Part shown: positions 1 through 6,761 of the stretch, one piece after another | How positions within the stretch are numbered: position 1 is the stretch's first letter | Layout of the letters: the number at the start of each line of letters is the position of its first letter | Source of the DNA: an uncultured Collinsella sp. | GTDB taxonomy: Bacteria; Actinomycetota; Coriobacteriia; Coriobacteriales; Coriobacteriaceae | Direction of reading: 5' to 3' | Length of the DNA stretch: 23,380 bases | NCBI GenBank assembly: GCA_900549245.1 | Contig: URNQ01000011.1 | Coordinates: forward strand, 1-23,380 | Position numbers and translations under genes: made by a program | The notes under the pieces: generated by a model | What the model was told of the DNA's origin: nothing | The model's database searches: none | The model's input: only the letters and a program-made list of their open reading frames with translations

Positions 1-55
1 GAGGGTCTGACTACGAATCAGAACGTCATAGGTTCGAATCCTATACGCCGCACCA
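1..55 (+). tRNA. tRNA-Arg(ACG), 3' part only
   Basis: The window opens inside this tRNA. The anticodon stem (6-10 with 18-22) encloses the 7-base loop CTACGAA, so the anticodon at 13-15 is ACG (arginine, CGN codons after A34-to-inosine editing). A T-arm follows, with stem 28-32/40-44 and loop TTCGAAT. The 3' acceptor strand is 45-51, the discriminator base is A at 52, and an encoded CCA is at 53-55. The 5' acceptor strand and D-arm lie outside the window. Confidence 0.93.
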
Positions 56-64
56 TTTGAGATT

Positions 65-94
65 AAAGCTCCCGGCAACGGGGGCTTTTCTTTT
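65..94 (+). terminator. Intrinsic terminator of tRNA-Arg
   Basis: A 10-bp stem (AAAGCTCCCG with CGGGGGCTTT, one G-T pair) closes a GCAA loop and runs into CTTTTCTTTT. It begins 10 bases after the tRNA CCA, so it ends that transcript. Confidence 0.85.
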
Positions 95-218
95 GCGCCA
101 GCTTGAGTGCTTTCGTCCAAAGGGACGATTTACTGTCGACTCGTGTAAGATTCCGAGTAGATGTCACGACTTATTCGCGACCACTCCTTCTTCAAGCGAC
201 CGATCAGGGTGATATTCC

Positions 219-2660
219 GTGGCAGAGCGTCCGACATACAAGCTCAGGTTTCTCGATCCCAAGAAGCGCTTTCCGGCGATGCCCGAGCAGCCTGCGGGAC
301 GCTCATATGGCGTGGTCTGGAAACTCTTTGGCGAGGATCAGCATGAATCTTGTTATGTCGTCGAATTCGTTGGCAAAAGCCATGTGTCGCTTTTGGGCTA
401 CGTAAGCGTTTCGGGTGAGGTGTACAAGGTGGACCGCCCCGTCAGCGAGGCTCCGCTGCCCAACGATCCCGACATGGAACTGGTCCTTGACGAGTCGGAC
501 TCCGGTATTGGTGAGATTATGGTGAGGGGAGCAAACGGCACGATGCGCGCGTGCGCGCGAACCGTCGGCTCTCCCGAAGGTCCCATGCGCGAACAGTCCG
601 ATCACGAGACATGGAATTCGGCCCGCTCCCTTCCTTACGGTGAGTTCATGGCATCGATGTTCCTGCGCTACGTGATATTCGCTGACTCCGAAAATACCAT
701 TGCGAGCACGGCGGACGCCGACGGACTCGACGAGGGTACGCAAAACGTTGTCGACAAGATCAAGCTCGTAAAGTTGCCCGAGCCGGTCGAGGTGTTTTTG
801 GGCTTTAACACGACACCGCTACCTGACGCTATCGAGACGCTGCTCTACCGCGTTGACCATGCCGAGAATCCGAGCGGTATCGAGCGCTATGCCGCCGCCC
901 TTATGAGTGAAATTGACTTGCCCCGCTTGCGCACCATCGCCGCTAAGTCCGAGATGAGCCTGGCTCGCATCGATCGCTCAAAGCTTTTCTATCTCAATTT
1001 TGATCGCAGCCTGCTGGACCAGGACGAGATTGACATGCTGCTTGCCATCGAGTGCCGTCTTAACCGTCTCTCCGGCATCCTTGAGCACATCGGGGCCGGA
1101 TTGGTCCCTGCGGCATCCTCGCCGAGCCTTGAGGGCTGCGCGCTCTTTGATGCGTGGCATATCTCCAAGACGACCAACGATGTTCCCCGACTGCTTGATA
1201 CGGCCTCGAGCGATAACCCGTGGGGCAAACCGGGTACGGTGGCTTGCCAGCCGGGCGGTGAGTGGGATGTGCGTACCCGCTTCGCGCGTATTGTCGAGGC
1301 ACTTAACGTGGTCACGCGGCTCGACTATACCTATCGGGCAAACGTTGCCGAAGGGATCATGCTCGTTCGGTTTGGGCAGTCTGTCGTTGATGCCATGCCG
1401 CAACGTGAATACGACGCTCAAGATGACGCCTGGCGCGAGTTGGACGAGGACGCGCGTGCGATCTGGGCCGCGGAGCACGATGCGCGCGTGGCACTCACGC
1501 TTGCGGCAGCGTGTTTTGCCGCGGGCACCTGCATCACGCGCTGCTATGTGCAGATTGCTGCTCCCGACAGTGAGCAGGGCGAGCGCGTTGTCGCAACGTA
1601 TTTCTTTGGGCGCGCGGCCTATCTGGCCGATTGCGTGCCTGTCGCCAAGGATCTTGAGAGCATGGACATGGACGATATGCCGTGCAAGCGTGTGCTTGAG
1701 GCATATGAGTCAACCGCTCCGGAGACGATTGAACCTGCGGAGGTTCATGCTCGTCCGCGTGATGACCATCGCATGCTGCCGCCGGCGCTGCGCGATCTGC
1801 TGCTTGCCGATACGGCTGACGAGCTGGAGGTCATGGAAGAGGACGACGACCCATACGTGGCCCGTGTTGTTGAATTGCGCGAGCAGGCAAAAGTCGACCG
1901 TACAGGTGCTTTTGAAGGCTTTTCTCGTCTTGTTGAGGAGTTGGAGACTAAGTGCGCCGTCGCCGAGCTTTTGGCGACAGGTCCGGCTCAAACGCAGTTT
2001 TGCGATAACCAGCTGGTGCGCATGGTGCTACCGGTGTTGGAAGAAGACCGCTCTGTGCGAATCCTTCGTGCGCCCGATGCGCTGTACTTTGCCCAGCACG
2101 AGATCTGCAGCTTTTACGCCGAGCAAGAGGACTTTGAACGAGCACCGCCCGAGGTGCGCCATCTTTACGATCTGGCGCGCTCGTCCATGCAGTCGCACTT
2201 TGCGCTCATCAACGTGCTTGCGCGTCTGGGGCGCTTTGACGAGATTATCGAGGTGGCGCGCCACGGCCTACGTATTGCCAGCGATCGTTCTGCAATTGGC
2301 TACCTGTTCTACCGCTTGGCGTTTGCCTATTGGAATTGCGATCAGCTCGACCTGGCGCTGGCTTGTTACCGTCTGGTGCCGCGCGGTGAGGAATCGGGCA
2401 GCAGCGCGCTGGAAGAAATGCAGGGCCTTATGAACGAGATGGGCGTCAGCGAGCCTCCGACGTTCGAGGAAGCGGTCGAGACCATCCGCAAGGCTGGACT
2501 CGAGCTGCCGCCAGTGTCCGCCGTGACGAATCAGCTTGCAGATGCCGCTGTTCAACTGGTCGACAACGGCTTCTTTTTCCTGGCACGCGGTTGCATCTTC
2601 CAAATGTGGCGCACCATGGGCAACGACGAGCTCGGCTCCTTCAACCGCTCGCTGGGGTAG
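219..2660 (+). CDS. Large unrecognised protein with TPR-like C-terminal region
   Basis: This is an 813-residue soluble, acidic protein that I cannot assign to a named family. There is no signal peptide or membrane segment. Residues 1-130 look like a beta-rich N-terminal domain. The middle (about 200-540) is mixed, with an acidic stretch near 545-560 (ELEVMEEDDDPY). Residues about 635-750 form helical repeats like tetratricopeptide repeats (alternating Leu/Ala/Tyr helices such as ALINVLARLGRFDEIIEVA and FYRLAFAYWNCDQLDLALACY), which usually mediate protein-protein contacts. I chose the GTG at 219 because AGGGTGAT lies just upstream; the next in-frame start is the ATG at 279. It stands alone between two tRNA genes. 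Existence of the gene is secure from the length and coding pattern; function is unknown. Confidence 0.85.
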   Translation: MAERPTYKLRFLDPKKRFPAMPEQPAGRSYGVVWKLFGEDQHESCYVVEFVGKSHVSLLGYVSVSGEVYKVDRPVSEAPLPNDPDMELVLDESDSGIGEIMVRGANGTMRACARTVGSPEGPMREQSDHETWNSARSLPYGEFMASMFLRYVIFADSENTIASTADADGLDEGTQNVVDKIKLVKLPEPVEVFLGFNTTPLPDAIETLLYRVDHAENPSGIERYAAALMSEIDLPRLRTIAAKSEMSLARIDRSKLFYLNFDRSLLDQDEIDMLLAIECRLNRLSGILEHIGAGLVPAASSPSLEGCALFDAWHISKTTNDVPRLLDTASSDNPWGKPGTVACQPGGEWDVRTRFARIVEALNVVTRLDYTYRANVAEGIMLVRFGQSVVDAMPQREYDAQDDAWRELDEDARAIWAAEHDARVALTLAAACFAAGTCITRCYVQIAAPDSEQGERVVATYFFGRAAYLADCVPVAKDLESMDMDDMPCKRVLEAYESTAPETIEPAEVHARPRDDHRMLPPALRDLLLADTADELEVMEEDDDPYVARVVELREQAKVDRTGAFEGFSRLVEELETKCAVAELLATGPAQTQFCDNQLVRMVLPVLEEDRSVRILRAPDALYFAQHEICSFYAEQEDFERAPPEVRHLYDLARSSMQSHFALINVLARLGRFDEIIEVARHGLRIASDRSAIGYLFYRLAFAYWNCDQLDLALACYRLVPRGEESGSSALEEMQGLMNEMGVSEPPTFEEAVETIRKAGLELPPVSAVTNQLADAAVQLVDNGFFFLARGCIFQMWRTMGNDELGSFNRSLG

Positions 2661-2709
2661 GCGAAGCCTCCAAGGAGGAAAGGATGCTAGGCAATTAGAA
2701 AATTTCCTC

Positions 2710-2738
2710 TTGCCCATCCTTGGCTGTTTGGTTACTAT
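2710..2738 (+). promoter_or_regulatory. Putative promoter of tRNA-Ser
   Basis: TTGCCC (2710-2715) and TACTAT (2733-2738) are separated by exactly 17 bases. Each matches 4 of 6 positions of the sigma-70 -35 and -10 consensus. The predicted start near 2745 lies about 8 bases before the mature tRNA. Assignment rests on motif and position only. Confidence 0.5.
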
Positions 2739-2752
2739 AGAACGGCTGTTAC

Positions 2753-2843
2753 GGAGAGCTGACCGAGAGGCCGAAGGTGCTCGCCTGCTAAGCGAGTATG
2801 CCCCAAAAGGGCATCTGGGGTTCGAATCCCCAGCTCTCCGCCA
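2753..2843 (+). tRNA. tRNA-Ser(GCT)
   Basis: This is a complete 91-base class II tRNA. The acceptor stem GGAGAGC (2753-2759) pairs with GCTCTCC (2833-2839), followed by discriminator G and an encoded CCA (2841-2843). The anticodon stem CTCGC/GCGAG encloses loop CTGCTAA, giving anticodon GCT (AGC/AGT codons). A long variable arm (GCCC AAAA GGGC, as expected for serine) precedes the T-arm CTGGG GTTCGAA TCCCCAG. It reads AGY serine codons. Confidence 0.95.
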
Positions 2844-2916
2844 GTTTAACTTTAAAGAAGGGTCCCATCGGGGGCCCTTTTTTATTATCGAGAAAGGGCG
2901 CTGGGGATTCGAACCC
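2826..2916 (+). repeat. Direct repeat copy A: tRNA-Ser 3' end + terminator + inverted T-arm fragment
   Basis: This copy begins in the tRNA-Ser T-arm, includes the CCA and terminator, and ends with CTGGGGATTCGAACCC (2901-2916). That last part is the exact reverse complement of 16 bases of the tRNA-Ser T-arm (2818-2833). Copy B at 3017-3106 follows the same order; the first 19 bases (2826-2844) are identical to 3017-3035. Confidence 0.8.
2858..2887 (+). terminator. Intrinsic terminator of tRNA-Ser
   Basis: Stem AAGGGTCCC (2858-2866) pairs with GGGGCCCTT (one T-G pair) around a 4-base loop and is followed by TTTTTTATT. It starts 15 bases after the tRNA CCA. A near-identical copy lies at 3049-3076. 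Confidence 0.85.
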
Positions 2917-3034
2917 GAGAGGGCACGGGCGTTAAGCAAACGCGAAAGCGTTTGTAGCCCGTGGGCGAAAAGCCGCCAGGCTTTGAAGCCGGAGGGCATG
3001 CGTAGCATGCCCGGACATCCCCAGCTCTCCGCCA
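2896..3034. other. Highly structured tRNA-adjacent element, possible ncRNA or repeat element
   Basis: GGCG-CTGGGGAT (2897-2908) can pair with ATCCCCAG (3017-3024) and CGCC (3030-3033), closing a multi-arm fold. Inside are three hairpins. The first is CACGGGC/GCCCGTG (2924-2930/2957-2963) continued by CAAACGC/GCGTTTG capped with a GAAA tetraloop (2944-2947). The second is AAAGCC/GGCTTT (2969-2984). The third is GGGCATGC-GTA-GCATGCCC (2994-3012). The arrangement resembles a cloverleaf but has no anticodon arm, so it is not a tRNA. Because hairpins read on both strands, orientation is not determined. It may be a repeat family, a non-coding RNA or a relic of integration at the tRNA. Confidence 0.55.
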
Positions 3035-3106
3035 GTATGACTTGAAAGAAGGGTCCCATTTGGGGCCCTTTTTATTATCAAGAATGGCGGGCGGGGATTC
3101 GAACCC
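3017..3106 (+). repeat. Direct repeat copy B: partial tRNA-Ser 3' end + terminator + inverted T-arm fragment
   Basis: This is the second, slightly diverged copy of 2826-2916 at an offset of 190-191 bases. It starts with 19 identical bases, including the tRNA 3' end and CCA. A terminator-like stem follows (AAGGGTCCC/GGGGCCCTT, 3049-3070, then TTTTTATT). It ends with TGGCGGGCGGGGATTCGAAC (3085-3104) and CC; on the minus strand this reads like a tRNA T-arm and 3' end with CCA. No tRNA body is attached. Confidence 0.8.
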
Positions 3107-3108
3107 TC

Positions 3109-3136
3109 AAAAAAGAGGCATCCTTTCGGACGCCTC
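3109..3136 (-). terminator. Intrinsic terminator of the carboxypeptidase gene
   Basis: On the minus strand GAGGCGTCC pairs with GGATGCCTC (9 bp with one G-T pair) around a GAAA loop and is followed by a run of six T. It lies about 30 bases beyond the stop codon of the minus-strand gene. Confidence 0.85.
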
Positions 3137-3164
3137 CTTTCAGTGGGCTTATTATTCTTGCGCC

Positions 3165-4505
3165 CTACACCTTAGGAGCCTTGGCGACGGTCTCGCTTTC
3201 TGCTGTGAGCGGGCGGTTGTCGATGCGACGGCCCAAGCGATCAAGCTTCACAAGGAGCCATTCAATGGGATTCGGCCCTGCGCCTTCCTCGTCGGCAACC
3301 AGGTCCATGACGGCGATCTTGGTGCCGTCCTGCTTGAGCGTGACGCTGCCCACCTTGTCGCCCACATGCACCGTGCCCGAAAGATCGTCGTAGCTAACCT
3401 TTTCGGTCACCTCGCCGGCAAGGGAGAACACGGTCGCTTGCGCCGTGGGATCGGCGAGTGTGGCGTCGATCGTCTTATCCGTCCAGTCGGTTTGACCAAT
3501 GCGCGCCATAAGCGGGTTGCCGTTGGCGGTCTTTTCCTGTGTGTTGGCGATTGCGACCGTCACCTTGTGACCGTAGTACCAATTGGCAAGGGTTGCGGTA
3601 TCGGTAAAGCGCTGGTCGGTGGTGGTGGAGTTCAAAACGACGGTGTAGATCTCGTCGCCGTCGCGGTTGTAGGCGCTCGTAAAGCAATAGCCCGCGTCGT
3701 CGGTGGTGCCGGTCTTGCCACCGATGTTGCCATCTTGGCCCAGCAAATAGTTATGCGTGTCCATGGAATGCGAATGGTCGGTGCCGTCGGCGCCCGTGAC
3801 CTCGATCCAGGAATCCTCGCTCGCTACGACCTCGCGGATCGTGTCGTTTTTCATGGCCTCCTGCATCATCAGCGCTACGTCGTGTGCGGTTGAGTGCATA
3901 TTGCCAGCCCACTCATCAAAGTCCAGACCATGCGGGTTTTCAAAAAGCGTACCGGTGCAGCCGAGCTTCTTAGCGCGCTCGTTCATGGCCTTCACAAAGG
4001 TTGCCTCGGCGTCTTTGGTCTTAGGGTCGATCTTCTTGCCCACATATTCGGCGAGCACGACGGCGGCGTCGTTGCCCGAGGGAATCATCAGGCCGCGCAG
4101 TGCCTGCTCCACGGTAAGCTCGTCACCTTCGAGCAAGCCGGCGGTCGAATTACCCACGGTGGCTGCGGCGTTGCTCACCGTGACCTTCTCGTCCATCTTG
4201 CAATTCTCGACGGTTAGGATTGCGGTCATGACCTTGGTGATCGAGGCGATTTTAACCTGCTCATCGGCGCCGCGCCCATAGTAGACGGTGCCGTCTTTGC
4301 CCATGACGAGCGCATTGGTCGCATCGATATCGGGCAGATTTTCGGCCGTGATGCCGCGCGCATCGGCGGTTTTGCCGCAAACATTGTCGGTCGTGAGCAC
4401 TTGGGCGCCGGCGACGGTGGGCACGCCAGCGGCAAGGGCGATAGCGCAGACAAAGCCGGCGGCAAGCTGAGCTGAGCGCTTTGCAAAAGAGGTGAGGGAC
4501 TTCAC
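3165..4505 (-). CDS. Secreted D-alanyl-D-alanine carboxypeptidase (S11 family)
   Basis: This 446-residue serine peptidase of the PBP5/DacA type removes the terminal D-alanine from peptidoglycan stem peptides outside the membrane, limiting cross-linking. The three family motifs are visible: S88-I-T-K91 (nucleophile Ser and general base Lys), S143-G-N145, and K264-T-G266. I start at the GTG at 4505, which gives a clear signal peptide (MKSLTSFAKR, then a hydrophobic core and cleavage near VAGAQ, residues 31-35). The open frame extends upstream to 4739, but that would run into the divergent regulator gene. Residues about 290-400 fit the C-terminal beta domain of the family. A short amphipathic stretch near 414-430 (IEWLLVKLDRLGRRI) could serve as a membrane anchor. 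It is transcribed away from a VanR/VanS-like system. Confidence 0.93.
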   Translation of the reverse strand: MKSLTSFAKRSAQLAAGFVCAIALAAGVPTVAGAQVLTTDNVCGKTADARGITAENLPDIDATNALVMGKDGTVYYGRGADEQVKIASITKVMTAILTVENCKMDEKVTVSNAAATVGNSTAGLLEGDELTVEQALRGLMIPSGNDAAVVLAEYVGKKIDPKTKDAEATFVKAMNERAKKLGCTGTLFENPHGLDFDEWAGNMHSTAHDVALMMQEAMKNDTIREVVASEDSWIEVTGADGTDHSHSMDTHNYLLGQDGNIGGKTGTTDDAGYCFTSAYNRDGDEIYTVVLNSTTTDQRFTDTATLANWYYGHKVTVAIANTQEKTANGNPLMARIGQTDWTDKTIDATLADPTAQATVFSLAGEVTEKVSYDDLSGTVHVGDKVGSVTLKQDGTKIAVMDLVADEEGAGPNPIEWLLVKLDRLGRRIDNRPLTAESETVAKAPKV

Positions 4506-4543
4506 AGATTTCGCTTTCGACGGGATGGTCTCTTCTGGAACTA

Positions 4544-4549
4544 GAGTAT
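4544..4549 (-). promoter_or_regulatory. Putative -10 element of the carboxypeptidase gene
   Basis: The minus strand reads TATACT (5 of 6 consensus matches) about 40 bases upstream of the GTG start. No convincing -35 is visible. A start site just downstream would exclude the upstream ATG codons at 4592 and 4571 and so supports the GTG start. Confidence 0.4.
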
Positions 4550-4698
4550 ATCGTTTGCCGGTGTCGGCGATCATCGCGTGCGTGGCCCACATCCGCGCCC
4601 GAACGGGCACAAGGGTGCTTAAGGCCGACTTAATCACCCACGCTTGTTGTGTGTGGCATGCGCCCCCTCGGGCATAATGGAGCGCGAGAGGAGCACGC

Positions 4699-5394
4699 AT
4701 GAACGAGCGCATTTTGGTAGTTGATGACGAAAGGGCCATCGCCGACTTGGTTGGTATCTACCTTACAAAAGAAGGCTTTGACGTACAGGTCGCCTATAGC
4801 GGGGCCGATGCTGCCAAGGCAATCTTGGAGCAGGAGTTCGATCTTGCGCTGCTGGATGTCATGCTGCCCGATATCGATGGGCTTGAGTTGCTGCGTACGA
4901 TCCGTTCCAGCCATACCTATCCCGTGATCATGCTGACGGCGCGCGATGCCCAGCAAGACAAGATCGAGGGCCTTTCGCTTGGCGCGGACGATTACGTGGT
5001 TAAGCCGTTCCGTCCGCTTGAGCTCATCGCGCGCGTGCATGCTCAGCTTCGCCGCTACACCAGCTACGGTAGCCGCGCGCAGGGGGCCGAGGCGCCGATC
5101 ATCCAGCTCGACGGCCTGGAGATCAACCGCGATGCTCGTTCCGTAATGGTGGACGGTGCGCCGGTGCGCCTCACGCCCATCGAGTATTCCATCTTGCTGT
5201 ATCTGGTCGAGCATCGCGGCAGTGTGGTGGCCGTGGAGGATCTGTTCCGCGCGGTGTGGAACGAGGATTTTATGCCCGGCTCCAACAATACGGTGATGGT
5301 GCACATTCGCCACCTGCGCGAAAAGATCGGTGACGACGCTCAAAAGCCGCGCTTTATCAAAAACGTCTGGGGCGTCGGCTACATAATCGAATAA
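4699..5394 (+). CDS. VanR-like response regulator (OmpR/PhoB family)
   Basis: This 231-residue two-component response regulator has a receiver domain (residues 1-120) with the acidic pair D9/D10, phospho-acceptor D53 (LLDVMLPD), T80 and K102. A winged-helix DNA-binding domain follows (about 130-230, ending VWGVGYIIE). The stretch HTYPVIMLT and KPFRPLELIARV-AQLRRY closely resembles VanR-type regulators. Phosphorylated regulators of this type bind promoter DNA. The SD GAGAGGAG (4686-4693) sits 5 bases before the ATG. The kinase gene follows 25 bases downstream, so the two form an operon, divergent from the carboxypeptidase gene. No vanHAX resistance genes are in the window, so this is not evidence of vancomycin resistance. 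Confidence 0.93.
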   Translation: MNERILVVDDERAIADLVGIYLTKEGFDVQVAYSGADAAKAILEQEFDLALLDVMLPDIDGLELLRTIRSSHTYPVIMLTARDAQQDKIEGLSLGADDYVVKPFRPLELIARVHAQLRRYTSYGSRAQGAEAPIIQLDGLEINRDARSVMVDGAPVRLTPIEYSILLYLVEHRGSVVAVEDLFRAVWNEDFMPGSNNTVMVHIRHLREKIGDDAQKPRFIKNVWGVGYIIE

Positions 5395-5419
5395 CGCCTT
5401 TGATGGTGGGGAAGTGGAT

Positions 5420-6658
5420 ATGACAAAAGACGATAGGCAGGCATTCGAGGTGCCCGATCGACTCTTTGAATACGTGAGGTCGGTCGTCGACAACCGCGCG
5501 CTCGCGACGGTGCTGCTCTTTTTGCTGAGCCTGCTGCTGATTGGCATCGATAACATCGCTGGAATCTTGGCGGTGCTGCTTGTCGGCTTTTTGCTGATCG
5601 ATCGATTTGAAATCGTACGCCGCTGCGTGGTGATTGGCGGTGCCGCGTGGGCCATGACGTTGGCGATTGGCGCCATGGCACTCGGCGGCATCGAAGGGCC
5701 GGTGCTGTTCGATGCCGGCTTTGTATTCAACATGCTTGGCTTTGTGCTGGCGCTTGCCGTGTGCGTGCTGTTCTTTTGCGGCTGCGCCCTGTACTACCAG
5801 GGCTACGAGCAGGGCGAGCAGCATGCCGATTGTGTGCTGGCCGCTCGTATTCAAGATCGCCTGATCGATCACCCCGACACCTGGGACAACATCGACGGCG
5901 ACTTCCTGGAGGTCGAGGGCGCACTCAACCGTGTGCGCGATCGCGAGCGCAAGGTGCAACAGGCCTTGCGTGACGAGTCTCATCGCAAGGACGATCTGGT
6001 CACGTACTTGGCACATGACCTACGCACCCCGCTTGCCAGTGTGGTGGGCTATCTTTCGCTGCTGCAAGAGGCTCCTGAGCTGCCGGTTGAGCAACGTGCG
6101 CACTTTACGGGCGTGGCGCTCGACAAGGCGCACCGGCTCGATGCGCTCATCGAAGAGTTCTTCGATATCACGCGCTTTGACTTCCACGATATCGTGCTCA
6201 CGCGCGGCTATGTTGATCTGGGGTTGCTGCTGGCTCAGGTGGCTGACGAGTTCTATCCCATCCTCAACGAGCAGCATAAGGAAGCCCAAGTTGATATTCG
6301 CGAGGACCTGACGGTGCTCGTGGATGGCGACAAGATGGCCCGCGTGTTTAACAACATCATGAAAAACGCCGTCGCCTATAGCTATGAGGGCTCGACTATC
6401 ACGATTGAGGCCAGGCGCCAAGACGATGGCGGCGTGCGCGTGCGCTTTATCAATCAGGGCGATCCTATCCCTGCGGCTAAGCTCAAGGTGATCTTTGAGA
6501 AGTTCTATCGCCTGGATGCGGCGCGTGCGACCAATCGCGGTGGTGCCGGCCTGGGCCTTGCCATTGCCAAGGAGATCATCGCGGCACACGGCGGTACCGT
6601 TGCATGTGAATCGACGCCCGAACACACGATATTCACCATCGAGCTGCCCGCCGCATAG
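5420..6658 (+). CDS. VanS-like membrane sensor histidine kinase
   Basis: This 412-residue kinase partners the preceding regulator. Hydrophobic segments at about 29-60, 69-90 and 100-127 place the sensor in the membrane with little extracytoplasmic sequence. The dimerisation/phospho-acceptor domain carries H199 in AHDLRTPLASVVGYL. The ATPase domain has an N-box (FNNIMKNAVAYS, 310-321) and a glycine box GGAGLGL (374-380). The G1 position reads NQGDPI (345-350) rather than the usual DxGxGI, a variant I associate with VanS-type kinases. I start at the ATG at 5420, with GGGGAAG (5408-5414) as SD, rather than the GTG at 5414. It probably responds to cell-wall stress; the ligand is unknown. Confidence 0.9.
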   Translation: MTKDDRQAFEVPDRLFEYVRSVVDNRALATVLLFLLSLLLIGIDNIAGILAVLLVGFLLIDRFEIVRRCVVIGGAAWAMTLAIGAMALGGIEGPVLFDAGFVFNMLGFVLALAVCVLFFCGCALYYQGYEQGEQHADCVLAARIQDRLIDHPDTWDNIDGDFLEVEGALNRVRDRERKVQQALRDESHRKDDLVTYLAHDLRTPLASVVGYLSLLQEAPELPVEQRAHFTGVALDKAHRLDALIEEFFDITRFDFHDIVLTRGYVDLGLLLAQVADEFYPILNEQHKEAQVDIREDLTVLVDGDKMARVFNNIMKNAVAYSYEGSTITIEARRQDDGGVRVRFINQGDPIPAAKLKVIFEKFYRLDAARATNRGGAGLGLAIAKEIIAAHGGTVACESTPEHTIFTIELPAA

Positions 6659-6669
6659 CCAGCGTGCCC

Positions 6670-6706
6670 TTACAAACACTTGACAATGTGCTCACGTACG
6701 TATGAG
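6670..6706 (+). promoter_or_regulatory. Possible promoter / phosphate-box region before pstB
   Basis: TTGACA (6680-6685) is a perfect -35. The best -10, TATGAG (6701-6706), gives a short 15-base spacer. TTACAA (6670), TTGACA (6680) and TGCTCA (about 6688) recur at roughly 10-base steps, loosely like the TTNACA direct repeats bound by PhoP-type regulators. This is suggestive only. Confidence 0.3.
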
Positions 6707-6761
6707 CCGCGATTCCTACTATCGATACTGCTGAATTGATATCGATATGGAGGTATGCGGT

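Noticed and set aside
1000..2433. 477-residue plus-strand frame inside the first gene
   Set aside because: An Arg/Ser/Cys-rich translation in a shifted frame of the 813-residue gene, typical of a GC-driven shadow frame.
2896..3034. A second tRNA gene
   Set aside because: It ends like tRNA-Ser with CCA but lacks an acceptor 5' strand, D-arm and anticodon loop; the internal hairpins are too long.
2268..3059. Minus-strand and plus-strand frames running across tRNA-Ser (also 2536-3045 and 3042-3893)
   Set aside because: They translate tRNA, terminators, repeats or the antisense of the carboxypeptidase gene; phrases such as GDSNPR are the usual artefact of reading tRNA ends as protein.
4699..6658. 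Vancomycin resistance cluster
   Set aside because: Only regulator and sensor resemble VanR/VanS. No D-Ala-D-Lac/Ser ligase, dehydrogenase or dipeptidase gene is present.
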